Of a stretch of 64,000 nucleotides of DNA, positions 33,655 to 42,954 are shown in pieces. Source of the stretch: Terriglobus saanensis SP1PR4. GTDB lineage: Bacteria; Acidobacteriota; Terriglobia; Terriglobales; Acidobacteriaceae. The stretch is from the NCBI RefSeq assembly GCF_000179915.2, contig NC_014963.1:3658001-3722000 (forward strand), given 5' to 3'. A program made the translations under genes and the position numbers. How positions within the stretch are numbered: position 1 is the first letter of the stretch; each line of letters begins with the position of its first letter. The notes below the pieces were generated by a model. That model was not told where the DNA came from and did not search any database. It saw nothing but the letters and a program-made list of their open reading frames with translations.

Positions 33655-35265
33655 CTAGAGGTCAATGACCCGGTGACCGGGGCACTCCTGTTCGGCGTTG
33701 TCCACCAGCAGCTGCGCCAGCCCCTCGCCGTAGCGGGCGACAAACCACACCCCACCCAGCAGACGCTCCTGCGGATGCTGATGTGGATAGAGCGAATTCA
33801 CGACCGCGTTGGCATGCTTGCGGAGACTCGCTTCCTTTTGCAACTGGAAGGTTGCCGCCATGCGCCGCAGGCGATTCATCTGGTAACGCATCTTGGAAGC
33901 AGACACCTCAGCGGATCGCCCCAGACTCTCGTCCACCTGCTCCATCCAACCCACCAGCGACGTCAGCTCTTCGTTCAGAGCGTTCCCTGCGGCAGCGATC
34001 TTCTGCTTGCCTTCAATCGGCATCGCCCGTGCGCCCAGTTTCTGCGCCAGCTCTTCCACGGTCTGCATGGCATCGGGCAGGGCCAGTTCGTGCTGCAGCA
34101 TCACGGTGCGAATCGCAGGTTCTACCAGCGTGGCGGAGAGCCGCGGAAGTACAGGCGTCATCACGCCCAGAATGTGTTGATACAAGACTTCGCACTGCGC
34201 GAAATAAGCGATCTCCGCAGGCCCGCCGATATAGGCCGAGGTCGGCAGAAGCACATCCTGAAACACCGGTCGCAGGAGCGCATTCGGGCTCAGCCGCTCT
34301 GGCATTTCTTCCAGAATCTGCAGCAACTGCTCGTTGGAATACGTCTGCAGCCCAGCCTTCCACTGACCATCCACACGACGTAAGGGCAAACGCTGCCCAT
34401 CTTCGGAGACCAGGAACAACAGGCTCGCACCTGCGACGATCAGTACCTGCGAGTGATACCCTTCGCGTGCCAGATCTTCGCTGCGCTGCAACAACGCACT
34501 CTGCAGAACATCTGCATCCACAATCGCCGCGCGCAAAACGTCCGCGCCTAACGCATGAAACTCACGTGCGCTGGCGTCGATCACAATCAAACCCTGCTCA
34601 CGGAACAAGGCCGCCAGCAGCTTGCCAAACGCACTGCCCAAAGTCTCTCCGGGGGCATAACACTCGCGCAGCAGCTCGCACACAGGAGCGAATCCCAGCA
34701 GCTCTTCCACCTGTGCCAGCACCGCTTCAAACTCATCCCCGACTGAGATTCCACCCACAGGCTCCAGCCTGTGTCCGGCGATCTCCGCTCGGAGCGTCTC
34801 AACGCTGGTCTTCGATAGCAGCGTGATCTGATTCACTTCATCCAGATCGTGGTCTTCGGTCGCCATCCAGAACACCGGGACATGCGGTACACCCGCTTCG
34901 GTTGCGACCTGCGCCTTGCGCACCGCCGTCGCAGCCTTCATCAACGTCAGCAGAGGTCCACCCAGAATCCCCACCTGCTGCCCTGTCACGATGGTCCGAG
35001 CGCCTTCACGAAGCCGTTCGATATTCTCCAGCGCGGCCTCACCTGCACCAAAACCGACATTCTGCGCCTTCAGCAGGTTTGCAACGCGCACGCGATCCGC
35101 AGACAGCTTGCGGTCTACGCCCAGCTTCCATCGGCCATCAAAGGGCGTACCGGCATAGTACTTTCGCACCGGGGCATCCGCAGGAGCGGAGCGCAACTCG
35201 ACGTACTCGCGAAAGATACGCGACAGATTGGGTAACACAGTGATCGGGTAGCACTCGGCGGTCAT
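33655..35265 (-). CDS. bshC: bacillithiol biosynthesis cysteine-adding enzyme BshC
   Basis: A 536-residue protein matching BshC, which joins cysteine to glucosaminyl-malate in the last step of bacillithiol synthesis. Hallmarks are VTGQQVGILGGPLLTLMKA, VPVFWMATEDHDLDEVNQI and later ILVVAGASL-like and YIGGPAEIAYFAQ segments, with a coiled-coil C-terminus. The length is normal for the family. BshA and BshB, needed for the earlier steps, are not in this window. Bacillithiol has been reported or predicted in some acidobacteria as well as Firmicutes and Deinococcus. Confidence 0.95.
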   Translation of the reverse strand: MTAECYPITVLPNLSRIFREYVELRSAPADAPVRKYYAGTPFDGRWKLGVDRKLSADRVRVANLLKAQNVGFGAGEAALENIERLREGARTIVTGQQVGILGGPLLTLMKAATAVRKAQVATEAGVPHVPVFWMATEDHDLDEVNQITLLSKTSVETLRAEIAGHRLEPVGGISVGDEFEAVLAQVEELLGFAPVCELLRECYAPGETLGSAFGKLLAALFREQGLIVIDASAREFHALGADVLRAAIVDADVLQSALLQRSEDLAREGYHSQVLIVAGASLLFLVSEDGQRLPLRRVDGQWKAGLQTYSNEQLLQILEEMPERLSPNALLRPVFQDVLLPTSAYIGGPAEIAYFAQCEVLYQHILGVMTPVLPRLSATLVEPAIRTVMLQHELALPDAMQTVEELAQKLGARAMPIEGKQKIAAAGNALNEELTSLVGWMEQVDESLGRSAEVSASKMRYQMNRLRRMAATFQLQKEASLRKHANAVVNSLYPHQHPQERLLGGVWFVARYGEGLAQLLVDNAEQECPGHRVIDL

Positions 35266-35408
35266 GCGGTTCTCTCTGCTGCGATTGGCTGTTCAGGATA
35301 CGTCTCGGGCGTCTCCAAGTCTCTCACGGCAACCCGCATGCTGACCTGCCCCGCGTTTTCAGATGAAGGGTGCTCCCGATTGGATGCACTTTTGATACGG
35401 TTGATCTC

Positions 35409-36032
35409 ATGGCAAAGTCTTCATCTTCTGGAAAAATCTCTCGCACGAAACCCAAAACAGCCTCCAGCCGTAGCTCGCAAAAGGCGAAGCTGCTCTCCTC
35501 AAAGGTCGCTTATAAGGGGAGCTTCTTCTCGGTCTACACCGATCACGTTCTTGAACCCGGCGGCGTCAAAGGCTACCGCGACATCATCCGCCACAACGGC
35601 TCGGTCGTTGTCCTTGCGATTGACGACAGCAAAGATCCCAACGATCCACTCGTGGTGATCGAGCGCCAGTATCGCCACGCCGCCGGACAGTTTCTTCTCG
35701 AACTCCCCGCAGGCAAGATCGACAAAGGCGAAACGCCCCTTGCCGCCGCAAAGCGGGAGATGATTGAAGAAACCGGCTATCGCGCCAAAAAGTGGAAGAA
35801 GCTCGTCCGCTACTATCCAAGCCCCGGCTTTGTCGGCGAATGGATGGAAATTTATCTGGCTACAGGTCTTAGCCTTGGTGTCGCGGAGCCGGAAGAAGAC
35901 GAGCGCATCGAAATTCGCCTCGTCCCTCTTTCGGAAGTCCTCAAAATGATTCTTGAGGGAAAAATTCACGATGGAAAGACGATCGTCGGCACGCTTCTCT
36001 ATAGTGCGCGGAAAAGCTCCGTGTCTGCCTGA
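35409..36032 (+). CDS. Nudix hydrolase, ADP-ribose pyrophosphatase type
   Basis: A 207-residue protein from ATG 35409 (MAKSSSSGKISRTKPKTASS), with a basic Ser/Lys-rich N-terminal extension of about 35 residues. The Nudix box is complete (GKIDKGETPLAAAKREMIEE-TGY). The preceding VVIERQYRHAAGQFLLELPA and following YYPSPGFVGEWMEIYLA are typical of ADP-ribose/ADP-sugar pyrophosphatases, which cleave ADP-ribose to AMP and ribose 5-phosphate. An in-frame upstream codon would add 13 residues but has no support. Confidence 0.92.
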   Translation: MAKSSSSGKISRTKPKTASSRSSQKAKLLSSKVAYKGSFFSVYTDHVLEPGGVKGYRDIIRHNGSVVVLAIDDSKDPNDPLVVIERQYRHAAGQFLLELPAGKIDKGETPLAAAKREMIEETGYRAKKWKKLVRYYPSPGFVGEWMEIYLATGLSLGVAEPEEDERIEIRLVPLSEVLKMILEGKIHDGKTIVGTLLYSARKSSVSA

Positions 36033-36162
36033 TAGCGGTCAATTTAACTTATTTTTATGCCATCGCATCTCTAACAAACCATACGAGGTTACCTCGCGTC
36101 TTAATCAGCTAGATCGGTACGTACGAAAAGTTGCCGACTAGAGGTATGGACGAGGCAAGAGC

Positions 36163-36378
36163 ATGGGGCAATACAAAGGCAGCGTTAAGTGGTTTAACAA
36201 TGCAAAAGGATTTGGTTTTCTCGGTCGGGAAAATGGACCCGATGTTTTTGTTCACTACAGCTCAATTCAGCTGGACGGATATAAGAGCCTGAAGGAAGGC
36301 GACGAAGTGGAATTCGACGTCATCCAGGGCGAAAAGGGCCCACAGGCGGACCAGGTCACACGGATCAAAGAGGCATAG
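36163..36378 (+). CDS. cold-shock domain protein (CspA family)
   Basis: A 71-residue single-domain protein with both RNA-binding motifs: KGFGFL (RNP1) and [10 protein letters not shown] (RNP2). It binds single-stranded RNA and DNA and keeps messages unfolded. The 130-bp upstream region is long and AT-rich for this genome and contains a small hairpin (CGAGG-TTA-CCTCG), as expected for a cold-shock leader, though no specific cold-box is claimed. Confidence 0.96.
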   Translation: MGQYKGSVKWFNNAKGFGFLGRENGPDVFVHYSSIQLDGYKSLKEGDEVEFDVIQGEKGPQADQVTRIKEA

Positions 36379-36403
36379 CAAGCGGCGAGAGCATCCGTCG
36401 CGC

Positions 36404-36409
36404 TATCCT
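36404..36409 (+). promoter_or_regulatory. -10-like box (TATCCT) before polX
   Basis: TATCCT ends 10 nt before the polX ATG and there is no SD; leaderless initiation is likely if this promoter is used. Confidence 0.35.
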
Positions 36410-36418
36410 GTCCTCCCC

Positions 36419-38161
36419 ATGGACAATGTCACCATTGCACGCCTGCTCGACGAAACCGCGGCCCTTCTTGAGATCGACGCCGCCGATCCTTTTCGCATCC
36501 GCTCCTATCGCCGCGCTGCTGAAGCCGTCGAACAGCAGACGCAGCAGCTTGCCGAGATCGCGCAGGATCCGAAAGCTCTCCTCGCTATCCCCGGCATCGG
36601 CAAAGGTATGGCGGCCAACGTACGCGACCTCGTCGCTACCGGCTCCATGCCGCTTCGCGACGAGCTCCTCACAAAATATCGCCCCACCATGCTCGACCTC
36701 CTCCGCCTCCCTGGCATGGGCCCAAAAACCGTAGCTCTTCTCTGGAGTGCGCTCGAAATCTCCGACATCGACGCCCTGGAAGCAGCGGCCAAAGCAGGCC
36801 ATCTCGCCAAGCTGCCACGCTTCGGACAGAAGCTCATCGACAAGATCGCCAAGGGCATCGAGGATTATCGCAAGAACTCCGGTCGTTTCCGCATCGATGA
36901 CGCCGACGAGACCGCCGCGCGGATCGCCGCGTTGATCTTAGAGTTTCCCGGCATTGACACCGTTACCCCGGCAGGCTCGCTCCGTCGCGGTCGCGAAACC
37001 GTCGGCGACCTTGATCTGCTGGTCACTGGCCCTGCCTGCGAACCCGATATCGTCTCCGCCGCCGTGGAACACGTCGCTGGTCTTCCGCTTATCTCGCAGG
37101 TCATCGCCAAGGGACAGAACAAAGTCAGCTTCCTCATGCGTAACAACCTGCAGGTCGACGTCCGCCTGCTCCCGCGCGCAACCTACGGCGCAGCGCTGCA
37201 ATACTTCACCGGTTCCAAGATGCACAATGTCTCGCTGCGCCAGCGCGCGATCAAGCAGGGCTTCACCTTGAGCGAATACGGGCTCGCACGCCTCGACGAT
37301 AACGCCATCGTCGCCGGTGCAACAGAAGCCGATGTCTACGCCGCGCTCGGCCTTGATTACATTGCTCCTGAACTCCGCGAAAACTGCGGCGAAATCGAAG
37401 CCGCCGCAACGTATACCCTGCCCGCGCTCATCACCCGCGCAGACATTCGTGGCGACGTTCACATGCACACGACCGCCACCGATGGAGCCGACACCATCCT
37501 CGCCATGGCGGAGGCCGCGCTGGCTCGTGGCTATGGCTACATCGCCATCACCGACCACTCCAAGAATCTCGCCATGACCAACGGTCTGGACGATGCGCGT
37601 GCCCTCGAACACGTCCGCCAGATTCGCGCCGTCGATCAAGAGATGAACGGCCGCATCCGCGTCTTCCCCGGCATCGAAGTCGATATTCTTCTCGACGGCT
37701 CGCTCGACCTCGAAGACAGCACACTCGCGGAGATGGACGTGGTCGTCGCGTCGATCCACTCGCATTTTGGTCTCCCCGCAGAGCAGCAAACGGAACGCAT
37801 CCTCCGCGCCCTTGGGAACCCGTATCTCCGCATCCTCGGCCATCCTACGGGGCGCATTCTCCTGCGCCGTGAGCCCTATGCCTTCGACCTCGACAAGGTT
37901 CTCCGCAAGGCTTCCGCACTGGGCGTGGCGGTAGAGCACAACGCTTCGCCTGCACGCGCCGATCTGAACGACCGCAACCTCCGTCTCGCGAAGGAACTCG
38001 GCTGTCGCATCTCCGTCAACACCGACGCACACTCCACCGACGAGCTCGATAAGATGCGCTTCGGCATCACCCAGCTCCGGCGCGCCTGGCTCTCGCCCTC
38101 GGACGTTCTTAACACCCTCGAAGCCGACGCCTTCCTCGCCGCCCTCCGTCCTCGGCCATAA
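36419..38161 (+). CDS. polX: DNA polymerase/3'-5' exonuclease PolX
   Basis: A 580-residue family X polymerase used in base-excision repair and gap filling. Two helix-hairpin-helix segments are visible ([20 protein letters not shown] and [18 protein letters not shown]). The polymerase active-site aspartates are in [13 protein letters not shown] and [10 protein letters not shown]. The C-terminal PHP domain, which gives the exonuclease activity, starts at about residue 345 ([17 protein letters not shown]) and continues through [19 protein letters not shown] and [11 protein letters not shown]. The length is typical of bacterial PolX. Confidence 0.97.
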   Translation: MDNVTIARLLDETAALLEIDAADPFRIRSYRRAAEAVEQQTQQLAEIAQDPKALLAIPGIGKGMAANVRDLVATGSMPLRDELLTKYRPTMLDLLRLPGMGPKTVALLWSALEISDIDALEAAAKAGHLAKLPRFGQKLIDKIAKGIEDYRKNSGRFRIDDADETAARIAALILEFPGIDTVTPAGSLRRGRETVGDLDLLVTGPACEPDIVSAAVEHVAGLPLISQVIAKGQNKVSFLMRNNLQVDVRLLPRATYGAALQYFTGSKMHNVSLRQRAIKQGFTLSEYGLARLDDNAIVAGATEADVYAALGLDYIAPELRENCGEIEAAATYTLPALITRADIRGDVHMHTTATDGADTILAMAEAALARGYGYIAITDHSKNLAMTNGLDDARALEHVRQIRAVDQEMNGRIRVFPGIEVDILLDGSLDLEDSTLAEMDVVVASIHSHFGLPAEQQTERILRALGNPYLRILGHPTGRILLRREPYAFDLDKVLRKASALGVAVEHNASPARADLNDRNLRLAKELGCRISVNTDAHSTDELDKMRFGITQLRRAWLSPSDVLNTLEADAFLAALRPRP

Positions 38162-38195
38162 TCATCACCGACCGAGGACAAAACTCCCACCCCAC

Positions 38196-38201
38196 TACAA
38201 T
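38196..38201 (+). promoter_or_regulatory. -10 box (TACAAT) of a probable leaderless gene
   Basis: TACAAT ends 7 nt before the ATG at 38208, placing the expected transcription start at the A of the start codon. No SD is present. Confidence 0.5.
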
Positions 38202-38207
38202 CAACAC

Positions 38208-38783
38208 ATGGCAGACTTCTTCCAGCCCGAGCCCCGTTCCAGCAGCACCAAAACCATCCTCATCTCTGCCCTCGTTCTCGTCGCCCTCTTCGCCGCAGGT
38301 TTCTTCTACTTCTTCCATCACGAAAATCACCCCTTCGCCGAAGCCCGCATCACCAGCGTGCAGACGCTCCCCATCCACACCGTCTTCAAACACCAGATGG
38401 GCGAAGAAATTGAAGACCGCTCAGAAGATGTCATCTATCTCATCGCACAAGTAACCGTGGACAATCGTTTCCGCGCGCCACTCTTCCTCAAAGACCTTTA
38501 CGCCGACCTCACCCCACCGGAAGGCGCGGAGCTACACAGCAGCGCCGCCGAGCCACGCGACATCGCCGTCATTCTCGCTTCCTATCCCAAGCTGAAGATC
38601 CTGCTCGACCAGGCAGGCAAGCCCCTGCGTCGCGAAACCACCATCGCCCCCGGCGCCTCAGCCAGCGGCTACATTCTGCTGCAGTATCCCGTCGACGAAA
38701 AGGCCTGGCAAACTCGCCAGGCCTCCACACTTCACATCGACTTCTATCACAACAGCACCATCACAACGCTGTTCCCCAAATAG
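38208..38783 (+). CDS. single-pass membrane protein, unknown family
   Basis: A 191-residue protein with a short polar N-terminus, one membrane helix (TILISALVLVALFAAGFFYF) and a periplasmic domain of about 150 residues. The domain is predicted beta-rich and includes VIYLIAQVTVDNRFRAPLFL and GASASGYILLQYPVDEKAW, a pattern seen in immunoglobulin-like DUF4352-type extracellular domains, but I cannot assign it. It is probably leaderless. It is convergent with the coiled-coil gene at 38846, across a hairpin. Confidence 0.75.
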   Translation: MADFFQPEPRSSSTKTILISALVLVALFAAGFFYFFHHENHPFAEARITSVQTLPIHTVFKHQMGEEIEDRSEDVIYLIAQVTVDNRFRAPLFLKDLYADLTPPEGAELHSSAAEPRDIAVILASYPKLKILLDQAGKPLRRETTIAPGASASGYILLQYPVDEKAWQTRQASTLHIDFYHNSTITTLFPK

Positions 38784-38788
38784 CCGAA

Positions 38789-38833
38789 TTTGTCATTCTG
38801 AGCAAAGCGGAGGAATCTGCTGTTTCCTCCGCT
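38789..38833. terminator. hairpin in a dispersed-repeat-like sequence between convergent genes
   Basis: AGCGGAGGAA (38806-38815) pairs with TTCCTCCGCT (38824-38833), giving a 10-bp stem between two convergent genes. The preceding TTGTCATTCTGAGCAAAGCG resembles a short sequence often repeated between genes in acidobacteria, and a degenerate part (GGAATCTGTTGTCATTCT) occurs near 17151-17169. Repeat status rests on memory of such elements and needs a genome search. Confidence 0.45.
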
Positions 38834-38845
38834 CACAAGAAAACG

Positions 38846-39652
38846 CTACTGGCCCTTCGGCGTAGACAAATATCCGGACACCGTATTCTTGTCCACGTTG
38901 TTCACCACGATCTCGTAAAGCACAGGATCCTTGCCCGTATAAAACTGCACCGGTTCCATCATGCTCTTGTCCTTCTTCTCGATCGTGCGGTCGTCGGACA
39001 TCACATTCATCGTGTACTTGCCGTGTTTCTGGTCAGCCTTCTTCAACTGCAGCTTGACCGTCGCCAGCACCACGGGCTTGTCGCCTTTGTGCAGCGTGAA
39101 CTCTGCGTAGTTGCGATCGCCGCGATGCTTCAGCACCTCAAGCTCATCGTGATTGCGTGCGATCAAACCGCTCATTACGCCCGCATCGCCCATCGTCCGC
39201 TGAAGCTGGGTCTTCGTCGCTTCCAGATCTGTCTTCGTCGTGGCAACGTCCGTCTTCACGCCACCCACGTCGGTCTTCACGGAAGAGACCTCGGTCGACA
39301 CCTGCCCGATCTTCTCCTGCGTCGCCTGCTGCGTCTGCTCCAGACGCTTCGTGTCGGCCTGCTGCCGCGCCAGGATCGCTTCGCCTCGCAGCTCCAGTTG
39401 CTTCTGGGTCACGCCCAGGCTCTGGCCAAAGGTCTCCGTCGTCGCCCGCAACCGCGCATCTGTCGCATTCAGTTTCTGCTGCAGGGCCGTATTCTGCGCC
39501 TGTGCGGCGGCAAGCTGCTTGTCCGCTTCACTCAGGTGGTTCTGCAAGGTATACGACCAGACCAGACCGCCAATCGCAAGTACCAGAGCACCGATCGTCA
39601 AAGCCAGAAATGCATTCGACGCCGTTCTCTGCCCATTTTCCAAATCGCTCAA
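38846..39652 (-). CDS. membrane-anchored coiled-coil protein, unknown family
   Basis: A 268-residue protein with one N-terminal membrane helix (ALTIGALVLAIGGLVWSYTL) and a long coiled coil from about residue 33 to 160, including repeated heptads of the form VxxVKTDVGGVKTDVATTKT. A C-terminal globular domain follows (EFTLHKGDKPVVLATVKLQL, MNVMSDDRTIEKKD). The repetitive middle can give false similarity to many coiled coils, so no family is named. It is on the minus strand, divergent from the ThiO-like gene. Confidence 0.75.
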   Translation of the reverse strand: MSDLENGQRTASNAFLALTIGALVLAIGGLVWSYTLQNHLSEADKQLAAAQAQNTALQQKLNATDARLRATTETFGQSLGVTQKQLELRGEAILARQQADTKRLEQTQQATQEKIGQVSTEVSSVKTDVGGVKTDVATTKTDLEATKTQLQRTMGDAGVMSGLIARNHDELEVLKHRGDRNYAEFTLHKGDKPVVLATVKLQLKKADQKHGKYTMNVMSDDRTIEKKDKSMMEPVQFYTGKDPVLYEIVVNNVDKNTVSGYLSTPKGQ

Positions 39653-39736
39653 ACCGCCTCCCGCTGATCTTTCGTTGAACCTACACGCAAATCATAAGCG
39701 CAGACGCCGCCCGGATGCCTGCTCCCCCACTCTCTT

Positions 39737-39742
39737 TACAAT
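39737..39742 (+). promoter_or_regulatory. -10 box (TACAAT) of a probable leaderless gene
   Basis: TACAAT ends 7 nt before the ATG at 39749 with no SD, the same geometry as at 38196. Confidence 0.5.
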
Positions 39743-39748
39743 AAGCAA

Positions 39749-40669
39749 ATGCACAAAGCCGATATCGCGATCTCAGGAGCAGGCATCATCGGTCTCTCCC
39801 TCGCGCTCGAACTTCATCGTCGCGGGGCCCCTGTCACCGTCATTGACGCACACAAGCCCGGCATCGCCAGTACCGCCGCCGCGGGAATGCTCGCAGCCAA
39901 TGACCCGGAAAATCCAGCCACCCTCCGTGAGCTCTCCCAGTACAGCCTTTCCCTCTATCCGGACTTTCTCGAACGCACGGAAGAAGCGAGCGGCCTGACC
40001 GTACCGATCCAGACCCATTACACCCAGCAGTACGCCCACGACGGGTCCGCGAGTTTTCTCAAGGAAGACTCCCTCAATCCACGTCATCTCCATGCGGCCC
40101 TGCTCCAGGCGGTGCGAAATAAAAGTATCGCCATTGAAACCGAAGCGAACGATGCGAAGGTCGCAGCCGCGAAGATCACCGTCGACTGCACCGGCGCGTG
40201 GTCACGCCCCCTCATCCAGCCAGCCAAGGGCCAAATGCTCCGGGTCCTTCTCCAGCGCGGCGAGCTTCACCGCGAAGATCTCGGCAACTTCGTCCTCCGC
40301 ACGCCGTTCCTTTATATCGTGCCGCGCCTCGACGGTACGGCCCTCATTGGGGCCACGGTAGAAGACGCGGGTTTCAACACCTCCACGGACGAAGAGGAGC
40401 TTTTGCGCCTCCGCAAACGCGCCGCGGAGATCCTTCCCTCCATCGCGTACGCTCCGCAGGTGGAGGCCTGGGCAGGCCTTCGCCCGCGCTCCGCAGACGG
40501 GCTTCCAGTCCTTGGCGAACTCTTGCCCGACCGCTTTATCGCCACCGGCCACTTCCGGAACGGCATCCTTCTGGCTCCCGCCACGGCGGAGATAATGGCC
40601 GAACTGATCCTCGGCGGAATACCGCCGATAGACCTTCAAGCCTTCTCTCCGGGGCGATTTACGCCGTAG
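39749..40669 (+). CDS. FAD-dependent amino-acid/glycine oxidase (ThiO-like, DAO family)
   Basis: A 306-residue flavoprotein of the D-amino-acid oxidase family. The dinucleotide-binding motif is ISGAGIIGLSLALELHRRG, with the second Gly-rich site VDCTGAWSRPL and the C-terminal motif WAGLRPRSADGLPVLGELL followed by ATGHFRNGILLAPATAE. The last pattern (GHFRNGILLAP) is typical of ThiO, which oxidises glycine to dehydroglycine for thiazole synthesis. It is shorter than most ThiO proteins (about 360 residues). No thiamine genes are adjacent, so the specific role is not certain. Confidence 0.85.
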   Translation: MHKADIAISGAGIIGLSLALELHRRGAPVTVIDAHKPGIASTAAAGMLAANDPENPATLRELSQYSLSLYPDFLERTEEASGLTVPIQTHYTQQYAHDGSASFLKEDSLNPRHLHAALLQAVRNKSIAIETEANDAKVAAAKITVDCTGAWSRPLIQPAKGQMLRVLLQRGELHREDLGNFVLRTPFLYIVPRLDGTALIGATVEDAGFNTSTDEEELLRLRKRAAEILPSIAYAPQVEAWAGLRPRSADGLPVLGELLPDRFIATGHFRNGILLAPATAEIMAELILGGIPPIDLQAFSPGRFTP

Positions 40670-40769
40670 GCCGCACCGATATTCGCGCAGCCGTCGTGAC
40701 AACCGCACAAACGCTGAGCTATAACCGAATGTACTTCCAGCTTTACCGGATTTGGAGAAAGATCACCGA

Positions 40770-41903
40770 ATGTCTACCGCAGTAGCAACCCGAGGTCTCG
40801 AAGGTATCGTCGCAACCACGTCTTCCATCTGCTGGATCGACGGTGATGCCGGCGTTCTTTCCTACCGGGGCATTGATATTCATGAGCTTGCGGCAAAGTC
40901 CACCTTCGAAGAGACCACCTACCTTCTCTGGTTCGGAATGCTTCCCACCGCGACCCAGCTCGCGGAGTTCTCCAAACAACTCGCGGAAGCCCGGCATCTC
41001 GACCCCAAGGTCATCGACTTCCTTCGCAGCCTGCCCACCACGGCAACGCCTATGGAGGTCCTGCGCACCTCGGTCAGCTTTCTTTCGATCTACGACGCGG
41101 ATGACGCCGACAGCTCGCATGACGCGAACGTCCGCAAAGCCACACGCCTGACCTCGCAGGTTGCCATGCTGGTCGCGCTCTTCGACCGAATTCGCAAGGG
41201 TCTTCCTGTCGTCGAGGCAGACAAGACCCTTACCCACGCGGGCAACTTCCTCTGGATGCTCACCGGCACCAAGCCCATCGAAACCGCCGTCCAGGCCTTC
41301 GATACCGCGCTCATTCTCCACGCAGACCACGAACTGAACGCCTCTACCTTCGCAGCGCGCGTCATCGCCGCCACCCTCGCCGACATCCACTCCGCCGTCA
41401 CCGGCGCCATCGGCGCTCTCAAAGGACCGCTCCATGGCGGTGCGAACGAAGCCGTCATGCGGCTTCTCTTCGCCATCGACAAGGCCGGTGCGGATCCCGT
41501 CGAATACGTGGCCGATCTCCTCGCAAAGAAGGTGAAGGTCTCCGGTTTCGGCCATCGCGTCTACAAGACCGAAGATCCCCGCGCCACCCATCTCCGCCGC
41601 ATGTCGGAATCTCTCGGCAAGGCCGCGGGCAATCCGAAGTGGTTCGAGATGTCGCGCAAGATCGAGCTCTACGTCAAGGAACAGAAGAAGCTCAACGCCA
41701 ACGTCGACTTCTACTCCGCCAGCACCTACACCACGCTCGGCATCGACATCGATCTCTTCACCCCGATCTTCGCTGTAAGCCGTATCTCAGGCTGGGCCGC
41801 GCACGTCATCGAACAACACGACGACAACCGCCTGATCCGCCCCCGCGCCGACTACACCGGCCCCGCCTACCCAGCACCCTACATTCCCGTAGAATCCCGC
41901 TAA
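40770..41903 (+). CDS. gltA: citrate synthase
   Basis: A 377-residue citrate synthase that joins oxaloacetate and acetyl-CoA at the entry of the TCA cycle. The start ATG 40770 (MSTAVATRGLEGIVATTSSI) has GGAGAA about 11 nt upstream; an in-frame TTG at 40752 is less likely. Catalytic regions are intact: LILHADHELNASTFAARV, GPLHGGANEAVMRLL, GFGHRVYKTEDPRA and the Asp-containing NANVDFYSASTYTTLGI. The short length fits the dimeric, Gram-positive/archaeal-type enzyme, and 2-methylcitrate synthase activity cannot be excluded. Confidence 0.95.
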   Translation: MSTAVATRGLEGIVATTSSICWIDGDAGVLSYRGIDIHELAAKSTFEETTYLLWFGMLPTATQLAEFSKQLAEARHLDPKVIDFLRSLPTTATPMEVLRTSVSFLSIYDADDADSSHDANVRKATRLTSQVAMLVALFDRIRKGLPVVEADKTLTHAGNFLWMLTGTKPIETAVQAFDTALILHADHELNASTFAARVIAATLADIHSAVTGAIGALKGPLHGGANEAVMRLLFAIDKAGADPVEYVADLLAKKVKVSGFGHRVYKTEDPRATHLRRMSESLGKAAGNPKWFEMSRKIELYVKEQKKLNANVDFYSASTYTTLGIDIDLFTPIFAVSRISGWAAHVIEQHDDNRLIRPRADYTGPAYPAPYIPVESR

Positions 41904-42167
41904 ATCCAACTGTCAGCAAGGCCACATTCTTGGCAGTTCGATCGGGAAAGAATGAGTACTTACATAGCGCGCACAATGGAAGCGTTGCTGGTAAGCGCAG
42001 AGCCACATCGAAATAATGCTTCTGCAAGCTCCTCGGCATCGGCTTCCAGCAGCTGTGGCCACGGCTGCCGAAGTTCCCACACTTTGGCGTGCTTTCGTTC
42101 AAATACCCGTCTGAAATAAATTGCGATCCTGGGTGTTGTTTCTATAAGCCACTCTTATCGGAGACGT
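41904..42167. other. 264-bp gap with a possible minus-strand gene remnant
   Basis: From 42154 to 41960 the minus strand is open for 64 codons and ends ALFRCGSALTSNASIVRAM before TAA. It has protein-like composition but no normal start codon or SD, so it may be the 3' end of a decayed gene. Nothing else is visible apart from presumed promoter sequence for the SDR gene (SD-like GGAGA at 42158-42162). Confidence 0.25.
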
Positions 42168-42914
42168 ATGAATAAATTAGAAGGTAAGATCGCGGTCATC
42201 ACGGGTGGAAATAGCGGGATTGGACTCGCAACGGCGAAGCGCTATGTCGAAGAAGGTGCACACGTCTATATCACCGGACGGCGTCAGAAGCAGCTCGACC
42301 TCGCGATCGAGTCACTCGGGAAAAACGCTACCGCAGTACAAGGTGACGTCACCATCAACGCGGATCTGGATCGCCTGTATGAACAAATACGTCGCGAACA
42401 AGGACGCGTAGACATTGTCTTTGCAAACGCGGGCATCGGGGTTTTCATTCCGTTAGAGGAGGTCTCAGAAAGCTCCTTCGATTTGATGTTCAATGTGAAC
42501 GTACGCGGTCTCTTCTTTACTGTTCAGAAAGCTATTCCCCTGATGCCTGACGGGAGTTCGATCATCCTCTGCGGGGCTTCCACAGCAACGATGGGTTTTG
42601 CAGGATTGAGCGTCTATATCGCCAGCAAGGCGGCACTTCGAGGTTTCGCGAGGTGCTGGTCCGTGGAACTTCAGCATCGAAGAATCCGGACAAATGTCCT
42701 GACGCCCGGACCCACCGAGACGCCACTCTACGGCAAAGGTTTGCGTGAAGACCAGGTTGAACCGTTCAAGACGTTAGCTGCTTTGCAGACGCTGACCGGC
42801 GTGCTCGCCGACCCGGATGAAATTGCAAAAGCTGCAGTATTTCTCGCTTCCTCAGACGGCGCATTCATCATCGGAGCCGATATTCCTGTGGATGGCGGAC
42901 ATGCCCAGGTCTAG
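42168..42914 (+). CDS. short-chain dehydrogenase/reductase (SDR)
   Basis: A 248-residue classical SDR. The cofactor motif is ITGGNSGIGLATAKRYVEEG, NAG is in VFANAGIGVF, and the catalytic Ser-Tyr-Lys are in ILCGASTATMGFAGLSVYIA-SK. PGPTETPLYGKGLREDQVEP follows. It would oxidise or reduce an unknown alcohol/ketone with NAD(P)(H). Base composition is less GC-rich than the citrate synthase gene before it, which hints at acquisition. The end is close to the HD-domain gene downstream. Confidence 0.9.
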   Translation: MNKLEGKIAVITGGNSGIGLATAKRYVEEGAHVYITGRRQKQLDLAIESLGKNATAVQGDVTINADLDRLYEQIRREQGRVDIVFANAGIGVFIPLEEVSESSFDLMFNVNVRGLFFTVQKAIPLMPDGSSIILCGASTATMGFAGLSVYIASKAALRGFARCWSVELQHRRIRTNVLTPGPTETPLYGKGLREDQVEPFKTLAALQTLTGVLADPDEIAKAAVFLASSDGAFIIGADIPVDGGHAQV

Positions 42915-42954
42915 CTGTAGAGGCGGCGAAATCATTCGGCAACCCAAGAGGAAT

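Noticed and set aside
33652-34826. Two long plus-strand frames opposite bshC.
   Set aside because: His/Arg/Gln/Pro-rich shadow sequence with no start signals; bshC is complete on the other strand.
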